NCBI GenBank assembly: GCA_902464195.1
Contig: CABQJB010000016.1
Span: 1-18,537 of the forward strand
Source of the DNA: an uncultured Megasphaera sp.
GTDB taxonomy: Bacteria > Bacillota > Negativicutes > Veillonellales > Megasphaeraceae
Length of the DNA: 18,537 nucleotides
Direction of reading: 5' to 3'
The notes beneath the pieces were generated by a model. The model ran no database searches. It saw nothing but the letters and a program-made list of their open reading frames with translations, and was not told the DNA's origin. Numbering within the stretch: the stretch's first letter is position 1; each line of letters opens with the position of its first letter. Of this stretch, positions 7,546-14,456 are shown piece after piece. The position numbers were made by a program, and so were the translations under genes.

Positions 7546-7574
7546 TTGTCGTACCATAGTAGTATGAGCTACTA
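7546..7574 (+). promoter_or_regulatory. Leader region of the glycosyltransferase gene with an inverted repeat
   Basis: After the hup terminator a new promoter is expected. A TTGTCG (7546-7551) could be a -35 box, but no clear -10 box lies 17 bases away. TAGTAG (7557-7562) and CTACTA (7569-7574) form a 6-bp inverted repeat around TATGAG, a possible operator. Exact promoter placement is unresolved. Confidence 0.35.
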
Positions 7575-7607
7575 GACTAATGCTGTTTATAAAAGAGGGT
7601 ATCATGC

Positions 7608-8753
7608 ATGACAAAGAAGAAAGTCCTGATCCTGTCCGCATCCATCGGCACGGGGCATACACAGGCAGCACGGGCGATAGAAGAATACGTCAAGACCATT
7701 CCCGAAGAATGTGAAGTGGAACACCTGGATTTCCTGTCCAACGACGTCCTGTCTATCGACAACATCGTCAAGGAAACGTACATCAAGATCCTCGATGTCT
7801 TTCCCATGCTGTATGATTTGATGTACTATTCGTCACAAGGATATAAGAAGGGACTCGTCGTCAAGACGCTCTTTGCCTGGGGCCTCAAGCGGCGGATGCT
7901 CAGGGTATTGGCCGAAAAGAAGCCCGATGTCCTCGTCTTTACCCATCCCTTCCCGGCAGGAGCGGCAGCGCTCCTCAAGCGCCAGCACCGCCTCAATGTC
8001 CCGCTGGTCGGCGTCATCACCGATTTTGCCATCCATCAGCTCTGGGTCTATCCCCAGATCGATGTCTACTGTGTCGCCGCATCCCAGCTCAAGGACCTGC
8101 TCGTCGAACAGGGCATCGATGCCGGCAAGATCGTCGTTTCCGGGATCCCTGTGCGCAAGGCCTTTGAACAGGAACGCTGGCATTGGGATGCAGCTCATGA
8201 GGCGGATAAGAACGTCCTCATCATGGGCGGCGGCCTGGGCATGGGTTCCATCAAACAGTCCCTGACGCTCCTCGACCGCCTCGATGCCGTCGACAGCTTC
8301 ACCGTCGTCACCGGTTACAATGCCGATCTCTATGATGAACTGTCCAAGATGCGCAGCGAACTGCATCACGACGTCAACATCCTGGGCTATACCAACCGGA
8401 TTCCCCAGCTCATGTGCCAGGCGTCGCTGCTGGTCACCAAACCGGGCGCCCTGACTTGTACTGAAGCGGCGGCCGTCCAGGTGCCCATGGTCCTTTATAG
8501 TCCCATCCCGGGCCAGGAAGAAGCCAACGCGACGTACATGCAGGCCAAAGGCTGTGCCCGCTGGGTCAAGAAGCAGGAAGACCTCGTTTCCGTCGTAGCG
8601 GACCTCTTGACGCATCCGGATGAGCTGGAAGCCATGTCGGAAGCCAGCCTCGATTGCCACCGCGACGGTGCGCGGATCATCGGCAAGGAAATCGTCCGTC
8701 TCTTGCGGCCTCAGACGGCCGGAACGGCGGCGGATCTGATATATGAACACTGA
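7608..8753 (+). CDS. UgtP/MGDG-synthase-type glycosyltransferase (GT28 family)
   Basis: Probable membrane-associated glycosyltransferase that transfers a sugar from a nucleotide donor to diacylglycerol or another lipid acceptor. The N-terminal half matches the MGDG-synthase-type acceptor domain, with ILSASIGTGHTQAARAI at residues 8-24. The C-terminal half shows the GT28 nucleotide-sugar signature: MGGGLGMG (206-213), KPGALTCTEAAAV (278-290) and PGQEEAN (301-307). The 381-aa length is typical. AGAGGG (7594-7599) precedes ATG 7608; a nearby ATG at 7604 is out of frame. It sits in its own unit between two terminators. In Bacillus, UgtP makes glucolipid anchors; in a diderm Firmicute the acceptor could differ, so I give no gene symbol. 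Confidence 0.88.
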   Translation: MTKKKVLILSASIGTGHTQAARAIEEYVKTIPEECEVEHLDFLSNDVLSIDNIVKETYIKILDVFPMLYDLMYYSSQGYKKGLVVKTLFAWGLKRRMLRVLAEKKPDVLVFTHPFPAGAAALLKRQHRLNVPLVGVITDFAIHQLWVYPQIDVYCVAASQLKDLLVEQGIDAGKIVVSGIPVRKAFEQERWHWDAAHEADKNVLIMGGGLGMGSIKQSLTLLDRLDAVDSFTVVTGYNADLYDELSKMRSELHHDVNILGYTNRIPQLMCQASLLVTKPGALTCTEAAAVQVPMVLYSPIPGQEEANATYMQAKGCARWVKKQEDLVSVVADLLTHPDELEAMSEASLDCHRDGARIIGKEIVRLLRPQTAGTAADLIYEH

Positions 8754-8762
8754 GAAAAGGGT

Positions 8763-8801
8763 CTCCTCGGTTTCGCACTGCGAAGCAAGAGGAGTTTTTT
8801 T
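8763..8801 (+). terminator. Rho-independent terminator of the glycosyltransferase gene
   Basis: CTCCTC (8763-8768) pairs with GAGGAG (8789-8794), with an inner TTCGC/GCGAA stem, followed by seven T. It lies 9 bases after the glycosyltransferase stop and only 20 bases before the next start codon, so any promoter for the transporter must overlap it or readthrough must occur. Confidence 0.85.
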
Positions 8802-8821
8802 CCAAAAGGAGTATTTTTTTT

Positions 8822-9610
8822 ATGGAATTCCAACTTTTTCATACGACCCTGTCAGCGTCGCTGCTGCTCTTCATCATGGCCGGCGGCTTCCTGGCCGGTT
8901 TCGTCGATTCCATCGCCGGCGGTGGCGGCCTCATCTCGCTGCCCGTCCTCTTGGCAGCCGGCCTGCCGCCGCATCTGGCCATTGGGACCAATAAATTTTC
9001 CGCGACTTTTGGCGCCGTCATGAGCGCCTGGCAGTTCTGGCGGGCCGGCAAGGTCGACATGAGCCTCTTGAAGCGGATCCTGCCGGGGACCTTCGTCGGT
9101 GCCATCCTGGGCTGTCTGGTCATGCTGCATTTGAAGAGCGAATGGCTCCAGCCCATTATCATCATCGCCCTCATCGCGGCGGCGGTCTTCGTTTTCAGCC
9201 AGCGTCAGCTCGGCGCGGCCAGCACGTACAGCGGCAATACCCGGGGCAACGTCCTGGCCGCCCTGACCATGGCCTTGGCTATCGGATTCTATGACGGCTT
9301 CATCGGGCCGGGGACGGGGACCTTCCTTATCGTCGGCTTTGCGGCCTTAGGCTTCGACTTCGTCACGGCTGCAGGCAATGCCAAGATTCTCAACCTCATG
9401 AGCAATGTGACGTCCTTCGTCCTCCTCATCTGGTGGGGGCAGATCCTCTACGTCTACGGTATCGCCATGGCCCTGTGCATCTTTGCCGGCGCCTTCTTCG
9501 GTTCCCGCCTGGCCATCCGCCGCGGCACGGGTTTCGTCCGCCTGGTCATGCTGGCCGTGACGGTCGTCCTCATCGGTAAATTGGGCTTATCTTATTTTGG
9601 CATCATGTAG
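8822..9610 (+). CDS. TSUP (TauE/SafE) family membrane transporter
   Basis: Integral membrane protein of 262 aa belonging to the TSUP/DUF81 family, which moves small anions such as sulfite, sulfonates or organosulfur compounds. Family signs are the first helix with GGFLAGFVDSIAGGGGLISLP, the GTNKFSATFGA motif, and the repeated half with GFYDGFIGPGTGTFL and AAGNAKILNLMSN. About seven or eight hydrophobic segments are visible. AAAAGGAG (8804-8811) precedes ATG 8822, with a run of eight T in the spacer. The substrate cannot be read from the sequence. The SD of the next gene, a short-chain dehydrogenase, overlaps its stop, so the two are co-expressed. Confidence 0.9.
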   Translation: MEFQLFHTTLSASLLLFIMAGGFLAGFVDSIAGGGGLISLPVLLAAGLPPHLAIGTNKFSATFGAVMSAWQFWRAGKVDMSLLKRILPGTFVGAILGCLVMLHLKSEWLQPIIIIALIAAAVFVFSQRQLGAASTYSGNTRGNVLAALTMALAIGFYDGFIGPGTGTFLIVGFAALGFDFVTAAGNAKILNLMSNVTSFVLLIWWGQILYVYGIAMALCIFAGAFFGSRLAIRRGTGFVRLVMLAVTVVLIGKLGLSYFGIM

Positions 9611-9620
9611 GAGGGACGAT

Positions 9621-10358
9621 ATGGATACGGTACTCATCAGCGGCGGCACGTCGGGCATCGGCCTGGCGGCCGCGGCGGTCTTACTGGAAAGGGGCTGGAA
9701 CGTCGCCATCAGCGGCCGCCATCGGGAGAAAGGGGAGGCCGCCCTGGCGGCGCTGTCCTGTCCGGACCGGACCTGGTATATCCAGGGCGACGTAGCCTGT
9801 GACGACGATTGTTGCCGGATGGTCGAAGAGACAGTTTCTCATTTCGGCGGCGTCGACGGCCTGGTCACGTCAGCCGGTATCTATGAAGAAGGACTTTTGG
9901 AAAATGTCACGCCTGCCGATATGCAGCGCCTCTTTTCCATCAATGTCTTTGGGACGATTTCGCTTTGCCGCTATGCCCTGCCTCACTTGCGGCGCCGGCC
10001 GGGCAGCATCGTCACCGTCAGCAGCGACGCCGGCCTCCAGGGCAATATCGCCTGCTCTCTCTACGGGGCGACGAAAGGCGCCATCGTGGCCTTCACCAAG
10101 TCCCTGGCCCTGGAAGCGGCACCGCACCAGATACGGGTCAACTGCGTCTGTCCCGGCGATGTGGAAACGCCTATGCTGGAGCAGCAGCTCCGGGACCATC
10201 CCGACACGACGCGGGATGCCATGAAAGAGCAGTACCCCTTGTACCGCCTGGCCCGGGCCGATGAAGTGGCCAAAGCCATCGCCTTCCTCCTAAGCGATGA
10301 CGCGTCGTTCATTACCGGTGTGGCCCTTCCTGTCGATGGGGGTTTGACAAGCTGGTAG
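9621..10358 (+). CDS. Short-chain dehydrogenase/reductase (FabG-like)
   Basis: NAD(P)-dependent oxidoreductase of the classical SDR family, 245 aa. I chose ATG 9621 because AGGAGGGA (9609-9616) lies 4-6 bases upstream; an in-frame ATG at 9597 would lie inside the transporter gene. The cofactor loop is SGGTSGIG (7-14). The catalytic tetrad is visible as Asn108, Ser135, Tyr148 and Lys152, with the usual 13-residue Ser-Tyr spacing. The normally conserved NNAG motif after beta-4 reads TSAG (83-86), a small deviation. The C-terminus ends in PVDGGLTSW, as in many FabG-like enzymes. The substrate is unknown; primary fabG is usually inside a fatty-acid operon, so this is probably a paralogue. Confidence 0.9.
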   Translation: MDTVLISGGTSGIGLAAAAVLLERGWNVAISGRHREKGEAALAALSCPDRTWYIQGDVACDDDCCRMVEETVSHFGGVDGLVTSAGIYEEGLLENVTPADMQRLFSINVFGTISLCRYALPHLRRRPGSIVTVSSDAGLQGNIACSLYGATKGAIVAFTKSLALEAAPHQIRVNCVCPGDVETPMLEQQLRDHPDTTRDAMKEQYPLYRLARADEVAKAIAFLLSDDASFITGVALPVDGGLTSW

Positions 10359-10372
10359 AAACATGGGAAAAT
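10344..10372 (+). promoter_or_regulatory. Promoter upstream of the DUF697-like gene
   Basis: A perfect TTGACA (10344-10349) lies in the last codons of the dehydrogenase gene, with GAAAAT (10367-10372) 17 bases downstream. TATAGA and TATAAA boxes slightly further on are alternatives but at a poor distance. Confidence 0.55.
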
Positions 10373-10415
10373 ATAGAGTATAAATTTTAATACGTTAAAG
10401 AATGGGGTGTTTGTT

Positions 10416-11330
10416 ATGGCAGAAGAAGTATACAAAGAAGAAGCCAAGACCGTAGAAGAACTGCAGGCAGAAATCGCCGCATTGAAACAGGAACTGGCCG
10501 ACATGAAGGCTCAGTCCCAGCCGGCCGAAGATGCCGCAGCCAGCGTCGTCAAGGCTATGGAAGAATCGACGGAAGATAAGGACGTGAAAGTCGAAATGCT
10601 GTGCCGCTGGGCTGCAGCCCGGGCCGGTGCCATCGTCATCGCGCCGCTCGTCGGGACCGTCGCCCTCATGGCCAACGAAGTCTATCTGGTCAGCCGTATC
10701 GCTAAAGTCTATGATGTCAAATTGAGCGAACGGGCCCTCATCGCCTTCCTCGGTGCCGTCGGCAGCCGCGTTGCCGGCAGCCTGTTGACGACGATCATTC
10801 CTTTCAGCGCCATCCAGGTACCTGTCGCCGTCGGCATCACCTACAGCCTGGGCCGCGTCACCCAGCGCTGGCTCAAGGACGGCATGCCTACTGATATGGG
10901 GCCCTATATCGACATGATGGGCGAATGGAAGGATAAGGCCCGGGAACAGGTCGACAAGCTCAAGGAAAATCCCTTGAAGAACGTCCCTCTCGGCGATGAA
11001 ACCATCGACTTCATGAAGAAATGGGGCGGCGTCGCCAAAGACCGTTTCCAGGATGTCAAGGAAAAAGGGGAAGAACTCTATCACACTGTCCGCCATCACG
11101 ACGACCTGGTCGATGAAATCGTAGAAGAAAAGGCCGAAGAAACCAAGGCCGGTGAAGGCGAAAAGCCGGAAGGCACGGCGGAAGCTGCAGAAACGGCGGA
11201 AGTAACGGTAGAAACGACGGCTGCTGCGGAACCGGAAACGGCTGCTGCAGAAAGCGATACGGCCTCTGTCGAAGACAAGGTAAAAGCCGCCGTAGAAGAT
11301 GCCAAGATTCCTTTGGAAGATAAAAAGTAA
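10416..11330 (+). CDS. DUF697-like membrane protein with coiled N-terminus and acidic tail
   Basis: Function unknown. The 304-aa protein has three parts. Residues 1-58 are a highly charged, probably coiled-coil segment. Residues 60-156 contain two or three hydrophobic helices resembling DUF697 (YcjF-type) domains, seen in AGAIVIAPLVGTVALMANEVYLV, SRIAKVYDVKLSERALIAFLGAVG and the Gly-rich SLLTTIIPF/VPVAVGITYSLG segments. Residues 157-235 are amphipathic and charged, and 236-304 are a low-complexity Glu/Ala/Thr tail. Start ATG 10416 uses GGGGTG (10404-10409) as SD; a GTG at 10407 is in frame but has no SD. DUF697 proteins elsewhere couple to dynamin-like or GTPase partners, none of which is adjacent. 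It is followed 11 bases later by a DUF1232 gene. Confidence 0.7.
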   Translation: MAEEVYKEEAKTVEELQAEIAALKQELADMKAQSQPAEDAAASVVKAMEESTEDKDVKVEMLCRWAAARAGAIVIAPLVGTVALMANEVYLVSRIAKVYDVKLSERALIAFLGAVGSRVAGSLLTTIIPFSAIQVPVAVGITYSLGRVTQRWLKDGMPTDMGPYIDMMGEWKDKAREQVDKLKENPLKNVPLGDETIDFMKKWGGVAKDRFQDVKEKGEELYHTVRHHDDLVDEIVEEKAEETKAGEGEKPEGTAEAAETAEVTVETTAAAEPETAAAESDTASVEDKVKAAVEDAKIPLEDKK

Positions 11331-11341
11331 GGTGAACACCC

Positions 11342-11686
11342 ATGTGGAAGGTACTGCGCTTTTTTGCACGTTTTTATACACCAGGCAAATTCGTCACCTT
11401 TGTCCGCAAGACAGGGAGAAAGGTCCACTTTTTGCCGAAGCTCCTGACGATTTTTTACTGCATGCAGGATGAAGACACGCCGAAATTCATCAAACTGGCT
11501 CTCATGGGAGCCTTGGGCTATGTCATTTTGCCCTTTGACTTCGTGCCCGATGTCTTTGCCGGTTTCGGCTGGCTCGATGACGCCGCCGTCGTCGCTGCGG
11601 CCCTGCGCCTGGCCGGGACTTACGTCAAGCCGGAACACCGTGAAAAAGTACGTCATATGTTCCCGTTCTTCCGCGTCCGCGTGTGA
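11342..11686 (+). CDS. DUF1232 (YkvA-like) membrane protein
   Basis: Small protein of 114 aa carrying the DUF1232 signature ALGYVILPFDFVPDVF followed by GWLDDAAVVAAAL, a pattern shared with Bacillus YkvA and many proteins of unknown function. The hydrophobic signature segment (about residues 53-87) probably enters the membrane, and both ends are basic. AAGGTGA precedes ATG 11342, only 11 bases after the DUF697-like gene, suggesting co-translation and a shared envelope-related role. The family has no established biochemical activity. No terminator follows before the repeat element that starts near 11738. Confidence 0.85.
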   Translation: MWKVLRFFARFYTPGKFVTFVRKTGRKVHFLPKLLTIFYCMQDEDTPKFIKLALMGALGYVILPFDFVPDVFAGFGWLDDAAVVAAALRLAGTYVKPEHREKVRHMFPFFRVRV

Positions 11687-11737
11687 AGTGGGGGAAGCCG
11701 TCTGAAGGGCTTTGCCATCATGCACGGTCCATTTACT

Positions 11738-11864
11738 TATCGTTTGTAGTACGGAGTTTGTAGTTTGTAGAAGAGGGCTTCAAATTTAAAAATATTCACT
11801 AAAAACTACAAACTGCAAACTTAATACTCAAAAAGCGGCTGTCTTTATGGGACAGCCTCTTTTT
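11738..11864 (+). repeat. Intergenic repeat element, copy 1 (with terminator hairpin)
   Basis: This ~127-bp element recurs in inverted orientation at 16981-17100. Its left part has GTTTGTAGT at 11742-11750 and AGTTTGTAG at 11755-11763 and 11762-11770; its right part has the complementary CTACAAACT at 11806-11814, giving a long hairpin with an AT-rich centre. The 42 bases 11794-11835 are identical to the reverse complement of 17010-17051. The downstream end is a terminator hairpin. No ORF is seen, so the element is non-coding and could be mobile, MITE-like or structural. Confidence 0.85.
11830..11864. terminator. Terminator hairpin at the end of repeat copy 1
   Basis: AAAAAG-C-GGCTGTC (11830-11843) pairs with GACAGCC-T-CTTTTT (11851-11864) around a 7-base loop, with one C-T mismatch. 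A-tract and T-tract flanks make it potentially bidirectional. It would end the DUF697-DUF1232 unit. Confidence 0.75.
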
Positions 11865-11867
11865 CCT

Positions 11868-11896
11868 TTGACAAACATAGTTCCTCATCGTAAAAT
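11868..11896 (+). promoter_or_regulatory. Strong promoter of the thioesterase-murI operon
   Basis: A perfect TTGACA (11868-11873), a 17-base spacer and TAAAAT (11891-11896) lie directly downstream of the repeat's terminator. Transcription would start near 11903, giving a leader of about 45 bases. Confidence 0.8.
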
Positions 11897-11946
11897 AGTA
11901 TGAGTGTGCATGATGTAAGATGCATATAGTTAGGAGTTAAGAGCTT

Positions 11947-12396
11947 ATGATTACTGTCGTTGAAAAAGTGCGGTTCTATGAAACCGACATGATGGGCATT
12001 GCCCACCATTCCAATCATATCCGCTGGTTCGAGTGCGGCCGCTGCGAATATCTGGCAGCTGCCGGCATCGATTTATTCGCCCTGCTGGACCAGGGCATCT
12101 CATATCCCATCAAGAGCGTGTCCTGCGAGTACATCAGCCCCATCAACTATGCCGATACTATCGACATTGAGACGCGGCTGGTCAAGCTGAGCCGGGCGCA
12201 GATGGTCTTTTCATACCGTATCGTCAATCACGATGACCACCGCCTGCTGGCGACGGGGATGACGCAGAATGTCTTTGCCCATAAGGACAGCGGCAAAGTC
12301 GCCCGCCTAGATGAAGACGATTATAAGAAATTACAGGCCATGTATGCCGAAGATAAAGCGGCTGCTCAGGCCGGGGGAGGGGTACATGGAACGTAA
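11947..12396 (+). CDS. Hotdog-fold acyl-CoA thioesterase (YbgC/4HBT family)
   Basis: Cytosolic thioesterase of 149 aa that hydrolyses an acyl-CoA or acyl-ACP. The YbgC-type active-site region is visible at residues 9-29 (RFYETDMMGIAHHSNHIRWFE), with the catalytic Asp14 in the ETD variant of the usual DTD/ECD motif. The rest fits a single hotdog domain. TAGGAG (11931-11936) precedes ATG 11947. The last 11 bases overlap the start of murI, indicating translational coupling. The C-terminus ends in an Ala/Gly-rich tail (AAAQAGGGVHGT) whose codons double as the murI ribosome site. Tol-Pal context typical of ybgC in Proteobacteria is absent, so I leave the symbol empty. Confidence 0.88.
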   Translation: MITVVEKVRFYETDMMGIAHHSNHIRWFECGRCEYLAAAGIDLFALLDQGISYPIKSVSCEYISPINYADTIDIETRLVKLSRAQMVFSYRIVNHDDHRLLATGMTQNVFAHKDSGKVARLDEDDYKKLQAMYAEDKAAAQAGGGVHGT

Positions 12397-13189
12397 TCAA
12401 CAGCCCATTGGCGTCTTTGATTCCGGTGTCGGCGGCCTGACGGTCGTCGCCAAGCTGCGGATGCTGCTGCCTCATGAAAACATCATCTATGTAGGCGATA
12501 CGAAGCGCAATCCCTATGGGACGCGGACGCCGGAAGAAATCCTGTCCTATACGCGGGATATCCTGCGCTTCATGACGGCTCAAGGCGTCAAGCTCGTCGC
12601 CATCGGCTGCAACACCGTGACGGCCGTCGCCTACGATACGGTCGTCCAGGAAGTGCCGTATCCCCTCATCGGCATGAGCCGGGGCCTGCGGACAGCGCGG
12701 GAAATCAGCGCGACCAAGAAAATCGCCGTCTTTGCTACGCCGCTCACGATTGCCAATCACAGTCATCGCAAAGTCGCCGCTGCCATGGACCCGGACATTG
12801 AAATCGTCGAGCAGTCCTGCCCGGCCCTGGCCAATCTCATCGAACGGGGCGTCCTCGACGGCCCGGAAATCCGCGAGCCCTTGAAGCGCTATACGGAACC
12901 GGTCCTTCATTCCGGTGCCGATACGGCCATTTTCGGCTGCACCCATTTCCCCTTCGTCCAGCCCTTGTTTGAAGAGCTCTGCGGCGATTCCATCGCCTTT
13001 GTCGATCCGGCTCATGAAATGGCCCTGGAAACGCTGGATGTCCTGAAAAAGGATGGTCTCCTCAATAAGCAGACGGAATCAGGGACCCTCCGCCTGTGCT
13101 TTACGGCAGAGAGCGGCCGCGGTTCCCGCCTGGCCCAGCACCTCATCCCGGCCAATGAATTCACAGCTGAAGAAATTTCCCTCATTTAA
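12386..13189 (+). CDS. murI: Glutamate racemase
   Basis: Supplies D-glutamate for peptidoglycan by interconverting L- and D-Glu. The 267-aa protein starts at ATG 12386 inside the end of the thioesterase gene, preceded by GGGGGAGGGG (12373-12382); a longer in-frame start at 12311 has no ribosome site. Family signatures are FDSGVGGLTV (11-20), GDTKRNPYGTRTPEE (37-51), the first catalytic Cys75 in GCNTVTA and the second Cys185 in GCTHFPF. The segment after beta-5 reads IGMSRGLRTA where most MurI have a VxPGA-like motif, and PYG is preceded by Asn, so this is a slightly divergent racemase. Downstream lies a 36-base AT-rich gap before the next gene. Confidence 0.9.
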   Translation: MERNQQPIGVFDSGVGGLTVVAKLRMLLPHENIIYVGDTKRNPYGTRTPEEILSYTRDILRFMTAQGVKLVAIGCNTVTAVAYDTVVQEVPYPLIGMSRGLRTAREISATKKIAVFATPLTIANHSHRKVAAAMDPDIEIVEQSCPALANLIERGVLDGPEIREPLKRYTEPVLHSGADTAIFGCTHFPFVQPLFEELCGDSIAFVDPAHEMALETLDVLKKDGLLNKQTESGTLRLCFTAESGRGSRLAQHLIPANEFTAEEISLI

Positions 13190-13225
13190 TGGTTATCAAA
13201 ATATTATATAAAGGAGTCTTGCGTC

Positions 13226-13768
13226 GTGTTTTTCTATGTCTTACTCAATGTTGTCATTGCCGTCATCGGCATTGTCGCTGTCTTGTACCTTTTATTCCGC
13301 CTCTTTGCCTGGCGGCAGGGCGATGCCCGCTTCGTCATCGAAGCCCGTCGCCGCAAGCCGTTTGAACTGAAACAGATGACCCAGGATACGGCTGTCTTTG
13401 AAACGGAAGTCCCCCTCCACAACGCCGGCCGTCAGCTCGGTACCATCATGGATTTCTATCCCCGGACCCTGCTGCCCCGCGAACAGTACGACAAGGTCAT
13501 CGTTCATTCCCAGCTGGCCAATAAAGCCGCTGAACGCGATGACAACTACTGGGAATCGGTCATCTTCAATCCTGGCGACAAGGGCATGATCCGCGTCACC
13601 ATCGCCCTGGTCAGCAAAGACGGCAATATCCGCGAAGACTTGAAGACCTTCCCTGACATGCCCATCGATTTGGTATATCAGGTCGTTTCCCGCAGCGAAT
13701 GGTACATCCATAAAGCCCGCATCACCTTGAAGGCTTCGGAAGTACAGCATGCATTGGAACAGAACTAG
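13226..13768 (+). CDS. N-terminally membrane-anchored protein of unknown function (180 aa)
   Basis: I do not recognise a family. The start is GTG 13226 with AAGGAG (13211-13216) 9 bases upstream; no better ATG exists near the hydrophobic start. Residues 4-27 form a single strong transmembrane helix, followed by a basic stretch (WRQGDARFVIEARRRKPF) consistent with an inside-facing anchor and cytosolic domain. Residues 45-175 look like a compact alpha/beta or beta-rich domain, with FETEVPLHNAGRQLGTIMDFYPR and VIFNPGDKGMIRVTIALVSKDGN. The stop overlaps the SD of the CofE-like gene, so translation is coupled. A lineage-specific Negativicutes protein is likely. Confidence 0.75.
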   Translation: MFFYVLLNVVIAVIGIVAVLYLLFRLFAWRQGDARFVIEARRRKPFELKQMTQDTAVFETEVPLHNAGRQLGTIMDFYPRTLLPREQYDKVIVHSQLANKAAERDDNYWESVIFNPGDKGMIRVTIALVSKDGNIREDLKTFPDMPIDLVYQVVSRSEWYIHKARITLKASEVQHALEQN

Positions 13769-13782
13769 GAGGTTTTAACGAG

Positions 13783-14445
13783 ATGGCAGAATTAGAATTA
13801 GTACCTGTAAAAACGAGAATCCTTACGGATAAAGATGATATTGTCGATGTCATTGAAGAATATGCAAAAGATATCGTCGGCCCGGACGACCTGGTCTGCT
13901 CGGCCGAAAGCGTCGTTGCCATTACCCAGCGCCGCTATACCCGTCCAGAAGAATTGACGCCGTCGTGGCAGGCCCGCCTCATGCGCCGTTTCATCCCTGG
14001 CGAAGGCAGTATGGCCAGCCTCTATGGCATGCAGGCTGCCATGAACCTCGAAGGCGAATGGAAGATGATGTTCTGGTTCTTCATCGGCTTCTTGGCCAAG
14101 CTCGTCGGCAAGAACGGCGTCTGGTATGCCAAATGCCGCCAGGCATCGCTTACCGACGATGTCACCGGTACCATGCCGCCTTTTGATAAATGTATCGTCT
14201 ATGGCCCGGCTGAACCAGATAAAGTCGCTGAAAAAATCAAACAGCGCATGGGCTGCTACGGTGCCGTTGTCGCCGACGTCAACGACCTCAAGCGCTCGGC
14301 TGTCCTCGGCCACAGCAAAGGCCTGAACCCGAAGGAAATCGCCAAGATCCTCATCGACAACCCCTTTGGCAATGCGTCCCAGAAGACGCCAATCGTCGTC
14401 ATCAAGAATTACGCCCAGTTCGTCAAGAACCGTAATAAGGACTAA
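13783..14445 (+). CDS. CofE-like (F420-0:gamma-glutamyl ligase family) protein
   Basis: The 220-aa sequence resembles the coenzyme F420 gamma-glutamyl ligase family. The N-terminus has the typical PVKTRIL opening, then DDIVDVIEEYAKDIVGPDDLVCSAESVVAITQRR, matching the family's GD-x-LV-x-A-x-x-VVA block. Further marks are GEGSMASLYGMQAA, DDVTGTMPPFDKCIVYGP, GAVVADVNDLKRSAVLGHSKGL and PFGNASQKTPIVVI. The family adds glutamate to a phosphate-containing cofactor using GTP. F420 is not known to be made by Negativicutes, so the substrate here is probably different. AGGAGG (13767-13772) precedes ATG 13783 and overlaps the stop of the upstream membrane-anchored gene. Confidence 0.78.
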   Translation: MAELELVPVKTRILTDKDDIVDVIEEYAKDIVGPDDLVCSAESVVAITQRRYTRPEELTPSWQARLMRRFIPGEGSMASLYGMQAAMNLEGEWKMMFWFFIGFLAKLVGKNGVWYAKCRQASLTDDVTGTMPPFDKCIVYGPAEPDKVAEKIKQRMGCYGAVVADVNDLKRSAVLGHSKGLNPKEIAKILIDNPFGNASQKTPIVVIKNYAQFVKNRNKD

Positions 14446-14456
14446 GGAGAATAGCT

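Noticed and set aside
10407..10415. GTG 10407 as start of the DUF697-like gene
   Set aside because: It overlaps the GGGGTG motif that serves as the SD for ATG 10416, so it has no SD of its own.
11687..11737. Possible small RNA or ORF between the DUF1232 gene and repeat copy 1
   Set aside because: About 50 bases with no start codon plus SD, promoter or stable stem that I can see.
11742..11814. Repeated GTTTGTAG motifs as a CRISPR-like array
   Set aside because: The units are 8-9 bases, irregularly spaced and partly overlapping, with no spacers of equal length and no cas genes nearby.
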